Assembly: GCA_036405975.1 (NCBI GenBank)
Contig: DASWWM010000029.1
Coordinates: 1-8,126 of the forward strand
Reading direction: 5' to 3'
DNA from: VEQN01 sp036405975
GTDB lineage: Bacteria > Patescibacteriota > Minisyncoccia > Phycocordibacterales > CAIZLB01
DNA length: 8,126 bases
In this document: piece after piece, positions 5,271-8,126 of the stretch
Layout: every line of letters starts with the position of its first letter
Numbering within the stretch: position 1 is the stretch's first letter
Position numbers and translations under genes: made by a program
The notes under the pieces: generated by a model
What the model saw: only the letters and a program-made list of their open reading frames with translations
What the model was told of the DNA's origin: nothing
The model's database searches: none

Positions 5271-5302
5271 CAAAACACCGCACTTGATCAGGCGGTGTTT
5301 TG
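5271..5302. terminator. Intrinsic terminator after rpmA
   Basis: CAAAACACCGC (5271-5281) pairs with GCGGTGTTTTG (5292-5302), an 11-bp perfect stem with a 10-nt loop. The TTTT on the 3' arm acts as the T-run in the + direction. It is the natural end of the rpmA transcript. Confidence 0.8.
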
Positions 5303-5340
5303 TCTCACCCTCTTGATTGCAAGTCAAGCTTGGATTTGCG

Positions 5341-5355
5341 TGTTAAAATTCCTTC
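5341..5355 (+). promoter_or_regulatory. Extended -10 promoter of the 141-aa gene, leaderless type
   Basis: TGT-TAAAAT (TG at 5341-5342, hexamer 5344-5349) is an extended -10. The ATG at 5356 starts exactly 7 nt after the hexamer, the expected transcription start, so the mRNA would have no leader. The -35 region (around 5321) does not match the consensus, which extended -10 promoters tolerate. Confidence 0.6.
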
Positions 5356-5781
5356 ATGAGAGAAAAATACAACATAAGCAAAATGAGTTCCAGGGCCATG
5401 CAATTGATAGTAGTCCTTGTAACAGCCGGAATCCTTATCATCGGGCTTTCAACTTATGGCAAGTACCTGTCAGAAAAGAACAGCATCGAAAGAGAGAAGA
5501 TGGAACAAGCAAAAACAGAGAAAAATCGCGAATATGCCGCAAGCCAGAAAGAGTCATGCTTGAATATATATAAGCAGGAATCAGCAAAGTATAATAATGT
5601 GAAGAGTTGGAGATACTCTACGGAGAACGATAGATGCTATCTGAGCTATAAGGATCCGAAACCAAAAACAGAGGCTGAATGCAAAGAAACATACAAGGAC
5701 GAGAAGACAGGGAGCGTAAATCTTAGCTTCCTTATGGAGTACCTGAACTGTACGGACGGGACGTTCGAAAATGCATTCTAG
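5356..5781 (+). CDS. Membrane-anchored four-cysteine protein, unknown function
   Basis: A 141-residue protein without a family I can name. One hydrophobic span at about 15-33 (MQLIVVLVTAGILIIGLST) is followed by a charged, probably coiled-coil helix (about 36-66: YLSEKNSIEREKMEQAKTEK). A polar domain with four cysteines (C68, C94, C109, C132) then follows. Spacing of 25, 14 and 22 residues would allow two disulfides if the domain lies outside the membrane, as the topology (positive N-terminus MREKYNISK inside) suggests. The ATG at 5356 is supported by the promoter right before it. It stands between two terminators as its own unit, converging with rplI. The arginine and lysine codons are more AT-rich than in the ribosomal genes. 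An envelope or stalk-type protein is a guess only. Confidence 0.75.
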   Translation: MREKYNISKMSSRAMQLIVVLVTAGILIIGLSTYGKYLSEKNSIEREKMEQAKTEKNREYAASQKESCLNIYKQESAKYNNVKSWRYSTENDRCYLSYKDPKPKTEAECKETYKDEKTGSVNLSFLMEYLNCTDGTFENAF

Positions 5782-5789
5782 TCGCATGG

Positions 5790-5891
5790 TGTCCGGCCGA
5801 CAGAAAAACCACCCCGTTAAGAGTGGTTTTTCTTTCCCGCCAGAGACCCAAAGCGGGACCGGACAGTGCGCGGCTTAGCCGACGCGTCGGC
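5790..5891. repeat. Nested inverted repeats around the convergent gene ends
   Basis: TGTCCGG (5790-5796) and CCGGACA (5859-5865) enclose the terminator hairpin (5802-5833) and a second stem TCCCGC/GCGGGA (5835-5840/5853-5858). Just after lies a 14-bp perfect palindrome, GCCGACGCGTCGGC (5878-5891), 9 bp beyond the rplI stop; its right arm could also pair with GCCGAC at 5796-5801. Confidence 0.55.
5802..5833. terminator. Bidirectional terminator between convergent genes
   Basis: AGAAAAACCAC (5802-5812) pairs with GTGGTTTTTCT (5823-5833), an 11-bp perfect stem with a 10-nt loop. T-runs occur in both directions (TTTTT on each strand). It ends the 141-aa gene from the left and rplI from the right. 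Confidence 0.85.
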
Positions 5892-5899
5892 AAAGAGGA

Positions 5900-6346
5900 T
5901 TATTCAGTTGCAGAGACAACGAGAGTGAACTCCGCTGTCTTGTCCTGAACCTTTACCTCAACCTTGTGCTCTCCGACTTCCTTGATCGCCTTTTCGAGAA
6001 CGATGTATTCAGGAGTGATGTCGAGTCGAGCCTGCTCCTTGAGAGCCGCTGAGAGCTCTTCCTTGTGGAGACCAGCAAAGAGATGGCCCTTGTCGTTTGC
6101 CTTTCCGGCGATTTCGACTCGAGCAGATTCGATCTGGTTGAAGTTCTTGAGGAGAAGGTCTTCTCGGACCTTTCGCTCAGCCTCTTCAGCTTCCTTGAGA
6201 ACAGATACTCGTGCTACGGCCTTAGCAGTGGCGTTTTCAGCAAGACCCTTCGGGAAAAGGGAGTTCATTGCGAAGCCTTCGGCAACGTCAACGACATCGT
6301 ACTTCTTGCCTACTTTCTGGACCGTTTTGAGAAGGATAACTTTCAT
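5900..6346 (-). CDS. rplI: 50S ribosomal protein bL9
   Basis: A 148-residue bL9, normal length. The N-terminal RNA-binding domain (1-50) shows MKVILLKTVQKVGKKYDVVDVAEGFAMNSLFPKGLA, matching the family pattern (MkVILL.dV..lGk.GdvV.Vk.GYaRNfLiPkglA) with F25-A26-M27-N28 for the usual YARN. A long connecting helix (about 43-75) and a C-terminal domain (about 80-148; KGHLFAGLHKEELSAAL) follow. It binds 23S rRNA near the L1 stalk and helps reading-frame fidelity. It is not in the common rpsF-rpsR-rplI cluster; ctpA lies upstream, 86 nt away. An AT-rich stretch with TATTTT 8 nt before the ATG may be its own promoter. All five arginines are CGA. Some CPR groups lack this protein, so its presence narrows the source lineage. 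Confidence 0.97.
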   Translation of the reverse strand: MKVILLKTVQKVGKKYDVVDVAEGFAMNSLFPKGLAENATAKAVARVSVLKEAEEAERKVREDLLLKNFNQIESARVEIAGKANDKGHLFAGLHKEELSAALKEQARLDITPEYIVLEKAIKEVGEHKVEVKVQDKTAEFTLVVSATE

Positions 6347-6432
6347 TTTTCTGTAAAATATATTGAATAATAAGCGTTTAAAGGGATTTGGGCCTCTCCG
6401 AAACGTGTACTGTGCACTCTATCACAAAAAGC

Positions 6433-7674
6433 CTACGGCTTCAATAGAATCTCAATAGCCTTGTCCATCTGGAGGTCCCGGCCGGCTTTGACGTCATCAG
6501 CAGTGAGTTTGACCTCCACGTCGGGCGTGAGTCCGCCTTCCGATATAGACTTGCCGTTTGGCGTGAGCCATCGGGCAACCGTCACCTTGAGGGCAGTTTC
6601 TTCATTTACCTTGATGTATTCCTGGACCGAACCCTTTCCAAAAGTCTTCGTTCCGACAAGCTGAGCCTTGCCGTATTCGCTCAAGGCTCCCGCGAGGATC
6701 TCCGACGCTGAGGCGGAGCCTCCGTCCACGAGAATGACCATCTTTAGATTTTCATTGAAGATGTTGTAGCCTCGGCTTCGCTCGATGACCTCATCGGAAC
6801 CGTTTCCGTAATTTTCAGTCACGACGATCTTTCCAGGCGGAAGGAACCAGCTGGCCATATCCACTGCAGCCTCAAGAAAGCCTCCGGGATTGCCTCGAAG
6901 GTCAAGAACGAGCTTGTTTGACTTCGTATTTACGAATTCACGAAGCGCATTTCTGAACAGGGCCGTTGACTGGGCAGAGAAGTTATACAGCTTGATGGTG
7001 AAGATGCCGTTTTGGGCATTGTAGCTCGTATCGAGCGTCGGAAGATTGATGACATCCCGAACGAGGGTGAACTCCAAAGGAGCAGCCTCTCCTTCCCGCG
7101 CGACAGTAAGGTTCACCGTAGTGCCTTTCTTTCCTCGGATGATCTTTACCGACTGGTCGATAGACATGCCCTGAGTCGTCTTTCCCTCGATGGCGATAAC
7201 CTTGTCTCCCGCCCTGATGCCCGCCCGTTCTGCTGGCGATCCCTTGAGGGGCGTAACTACCGTCAGGACCTCATCCTTCACGCCCATTTCCATTCCAACA
7301 CCCTCAAAGTTACCATCGATTTCTGTTTCAAAGGCTGTAGCCTCCTGCGGTGGGAAGAATACGGTATATGGATCGCCCATGGCATCCACCATTCCTTGGA
7401 TGGCACCGTACACTCGTTCCCGATCAGTCGTCGAGCTCGCGACCTTTGTCTGAGCGAATTTCTCGTCGACAAGGTTCCATACCTTCCAGAACAGCTCGAA
7501 GTCTGCATCCGTAGACGTCTTGCCATCAGCACTGATGCCGGGAGCCACCTGAAGGAGCTTGCTGGCTTCTACGGTCTGGGACTGGCCAGAGATGAATCCG
7601 AAGTAGAATGTGCCCATGAGCACGAAGATGAGGCCGAGGAATAAGAGGGTCTTATTTGATTGAGGATGTTCCAT
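6433..7674 (-). CDS. ctpA: C-terminal processing protease, S41 family (CtpA/Prc)
   Basis: A 413-residue membrane-anchored serine protease that trims C-termini of envelope proteins. One N-terminal span (about residues 8-28, TLLFLGLIFVLMGTFYFGFI) anchors it, with the rest outside. An N-terminal cap (about 55-115: GAIQGMVDAMGDPYTVFFPP) precedes a PDZ domain (about 118-205: GNFEGVGMEMG, SPAERAGIRAGDKVIAIEG). The catalytic core has the SASASEI motif with nucleophile S322, K347 in TFGKGSVQ (the 25-residue spacing of E. coli Prc S430/K455) and Q351. LVLDLRGNPGGFLEAAVD (255-272) is the substrate-binding strand. The ATG at 7674 is preferred over an upstream TTG (7716), because that TTG coincides with the -35 hexamer. 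Divergent from cysS; rplI lies 86 nt downstream. Confidence 0.95.
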   Translation of the reverse strand: MEHPQSNKTLLFLGLIFVLMGTFYFGFISGQSQTVEASKLLQVAPGISADGKTSTDADFELFWKVWNLVDEKFAQTKVASSTTDRERVYGAIQGMVDAMGDPYTVFFPPQEATAFETEIDGNFEGVGMEMGVKDEVLTVVTPLKGSPAERAGIRAGDKVIAIEGKTTQGMSIDQSVKIIRGKKGTTVNLTVAREGEAAPLEFTLVRDVINLPTLDTSYNAQNGIFTIKLYNFSAQSTALFRNALREFVNTKSNKLVLDLRGNPGGFLEAAVDMASWFLPPGKIVVTENYGNGSDEVIERSRGYNIFNENLKMVILVDGGSASASEILAGALSEYGKAQLVGTKTFGKGSVQEYIKVNEETALKVTVARWLTPNGKSISEGGLTPDVEVKLTADDVKAGRDLQMDKAIEILLKP

Positions 7675-7687
7675 AAAGTTTGCATAA

Positions 7688-7716
7688 AGTATCTCAAAGA
7701 ACATACGGAGGGTCAA
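7688..7716 (-). promoter_or_regulatory. ctpA promoter
   Basis: On the - strand, -35 TTGACC (7716-7711; 5 of 6) and -10 GATACT (7693-7688; 4 of 6) are 17 bp apart. The expected start at about 7681 leaves a leader of about 7 nt before the ATG at 7674, with no room for a ribosome binding site. It decides the start codon. Confidence 0.6.
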
Positions 7717-7729
7717 TGGAGATCCGGCC

Positions 7730-7764
7730 GTGACTTCATCAAATCTTGCGATATACTTGAGCGC
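7730..7764 (+). promoter_or_regulatory. cysS promoter, leaderless type
   Basis: -35 GTGACT (7730-7735; 4 of 6) and -10 TATACT (7752-7757; 5 of 6) are 16 bp apart. The ATG at 7765 begins 7 nt after the -10, so the transcript has at most a base or two of leader. It is back to back with the ctpA promoter in a 90-bp divergent region. Confidence 0.6.
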
Positions 7765-8126
7765 ATGGCAGACATCTTTCTACACAACACAATGACGGGC
7801 AAAAAGGAACTCTTCTCCCCTCTCAAGCAGGGCGAGGTTTCCATCTACAACTGCGGTCCGACCGTCTATAACTACGCGCATATTGGCAATTTTCGAACAT
7901 ATGTATTCGGAGACCTTCTTCGACGTACCTTTGAATACAATGAGTACGTCGTGAACCAGGTCATGAATATCACGGACGTGGACGACAAGACCATCCGAGG
8001 CAGCAAGCAGTCAGGAGTATCCTTGAGCGAGTTCACAAAAAAGTACGAGGAGATCTTCAAGGAGGAGCTCGGTCAGCTTCGAGTCTTGACCCCGACCTCC
8101 ATGCCTCGCGCCACTGAGAGCATCGA
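7765..8126 (+). CDS. cysS: Cysteinyl-tRNA synthetase, N-terminal part
   Basis: The first 120 residues of a class I CysRS, which charges tRNA-Cys with cysteine; the gene runs off the right edge (full-length enzymes are about 460). The motif IYNCGPTVYNYAHIGNFRTY (residues 27-46) holds the zinc-ligand cysteine C30 that selects cysteine and the HIGH signature as H39-I40-G41-N42. VMNITDVDDKTI (66-77) is the next conserved strand and loop of the Rossmann fold. The N-terminus MADIFLHNTMTGKKELFSPL matches the usual 'i.lyNT.t..Ke.F.Pl' opening and fixes the start at 7765, as does the promoter just upstream. Four of six visible arginines are CGA, as in well-expressed genes here. Nothing is unusual in the visible portion. 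Confidence 0.97.
   Translation, partial: MADIFLHNTMTGKKELFSPLKQGEVSIYNCGPTVYNYAHIGNFRTYVFGDLLRRTFEYNEYVVNQVMNITDVDDKTIRGSKQSGVSLSEFTKKYEEIFKEELGQLRVLTPTSMPRATESI

Noticed and set aside
7012..7644. Rightward 210-aa open frame
   Set aside because: It is the antisense shadow of ctpA, which has full catalytic and PDZ motifs.
7907..7922. GAACATATGTATTC as a second LexA box
   Set aside because: The right half is GTAT rather than GTTC and it lies inside the cysS coding sequence.

Overview
The window looks like a stretch of a small-genome bacterium of the Candidate Phyla Radiation (Patescibacteria, most likely a Parcubacteria/Paceibacteria lineage). This is inferred, not proven. The evidence is short, densely packed genes, several tiny single-span membrane proteins without recognisable relatives, an almost complete lack of Shine-Dalgarno sequences, several promoters whose -10 box sits 6-7 nt before the ATG (leaderless transcripts), and strong use of CGA for arginine in ribosomal protein genes. 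TGA is used as a stop (lexA and the polymerase gene), so this is not a lineage that recodes TGA. The presence of bL9 argues against the CPR groups that have lost that protein.

Layout. 1-576 (+): the 3' end of an asparagine synthetase (asnB), then a 76-aa single-span membrane protein. 671-1099 (+): a small cupin. 1141-3113 (+): a damage-response cassette, made of a LexA-type repressor under a promoter that carries a perfect LexA box between its -35 and -10, followed 27 nt later by a Y-family translesion polymerase with a sliding-clamp motif. 3114-3865: about 750 bp without a credible gene, rich in hairpins, with a 12-bp-stem terminator in the middle and a bidirectional terminator at the end. 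3872-4384 (-): a secreted lysozyme-like/lytic transglycosylase protein whose start region looks frameshifted. 4606-4848 (-): an 80-aa membrane protein. 4957-5229 (+): ribosomal protein bL27, standing alone with its own terminator. 5356-5781 (+): a 141-aa membrane-anchored protein with four cysteines. 5900-6346 (-): ribosomal protein bL9. 6433-7674 (-): a C-terminal processing protease (S41). 7765-8126 (+): the start of cysteinyl-tRNA synthetase, divergent from the protease gene.

How the genes relate. The best-supported functional unit is lexA plus polymerase: one DNA-damage-inducible bicistron, autorepressed, producing the error-prone polymerase when LexA cleaves itself. The rest is a mix of envelope functions (CtpA protease, transglycosylase, small membrane proteins) and translation genes (bL27, bL9, CysRS), each mostly in its own short unit bounded by hairpin terminators. 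Most worth a second look are the leaderless SOS promoter, the structured untranslated region after the polymerase, and the broken-looking start of the transglycosylase gene.
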